Origin: Crocinitomix sp.
Lineage (GTDB): Bacteria > Bacteroidota > Bacteroidia > Flavobacteriales_D > Crocinitomicaceae
Assembly (NCBI GenBank): GCA_013138735.1
Contig: WTCE01000100.1
Location: forward strand, 62,001-126,000
Reading direction: 5' to 3'
Length of the DNA stretch: 64,000 nt
Of the stretch, positions 63,974 to 64,000 are shown piece by piece. Position 1 is the stretch's first letter. Each line of letters starts with the position of its first letter. Under the pieces are notes generated by a model that saw only the letters and a program-made list of their open reading frames with translations, did no database searches and had not been told where the DNA came from. The position numbers were made by a program, and so were the translations under genes.

Positions 63974-64000
63974 ATGGGAGTTAGAAAATTAAAGCCGATT
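63974..64000 (+). CDS. rplB: 50S ribosomal protein L2, first nine codons
   Basis: The frame ATG GGA GTT AGA AAA TTA AAG CCG ATT gives MGVRKLKPI, the usual L2 N-terminus in Bacteroidota, in the expected position after rplW. The gene runs off the window. Confidence 0.85.

Overview
The window is a stretch of a Bacteroidota chromosome, most likely a gliding member of the Flavobacteriales. Three things point there: type IX secretion/gliding genes (gldJ, porU, two porV copies, two porP/sprF paralogues, an SprB-like adhesin, type A and type B sorting domains), Bacteroidota promoters of the TAnnTTTG type, and a str/S10 ribosomal block without tuf. Base composition is AT-rich throughout. I see no prophage, insertion sequence, CRISPR array or rRNA operon. 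The genus cannot be fixed from what I can see.

Layout. 1-1069: 5' part of recG (minus strand). 1120-4390: a heme-c/outer-membrane cassette, made of a cytochrome c, a DUF5777-like barrel, a small CX4CH lipoprotein and a type IX-exported Reeler-like CXXCH protein. 4520-7934: pgk, murF and an outer-membrane protein. 8040-16342: acyl-CoA dehydrogenase, anmK, a Glu/Leu-type dehydrogenase, a NhaD antiporter, exbB-exbD-tonB and folC. 16384-16758: tRNA-Val with promoter and terminator, then a duplicated 111-bp repeat. 16881-27178: a receiver-CRP fusion regulator divergent from an operon of a giant SprB/HYR adhesin, an SprF-type partner and a PorE-like OmpA lipoprotein.

27316-39385 is mixed. It holds a fused alpha-oxoamine synthase/FemAB-like acyltransferase, a SpoIIAA-like protein, a soluble PAS histidine kinase with a NarL-type regulator, moaA, a secreted type A protein with a lipoprotein, an atypical PlsC-like acyltransferase and a DUF4139 protein. 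39491-49757 is the gliding/secretion core: gldJ and a PorP/SprF paralogue run leftward; porU, porV, ispF and a second porV run rightward. 49762-58817: pbpC, a large Reg_prop sensor kinase, a small secreted protein, a degenerate repeat tract and a UvrD-type helicase. 59084-64000: rpsL-rpsG-fusA-rpsJ-rplC-rplD-rplW and the first codons of rplB.

How it fits together: PorU and PorV process and carry proteins with C-terminal sorting signals. The window itself encodes clients (3542-4390 and 34850-36694 with type A-like ends, 18373-24312 with a type B end), a dedicated SprF partner and GldJ, so surface display is the dominant theme. The most interesting leads are the acyltransferase fusion at 27536-29989 (possibly sphingolipid- or sulfonolipid-like lipid synthesis), the heme/Reeler cassette, a hairpin plus 13-codon leader ORF ending directly against the porV start, and the porV duplication around ispF. 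All functions are assigned by reading motifs; no database search was run.
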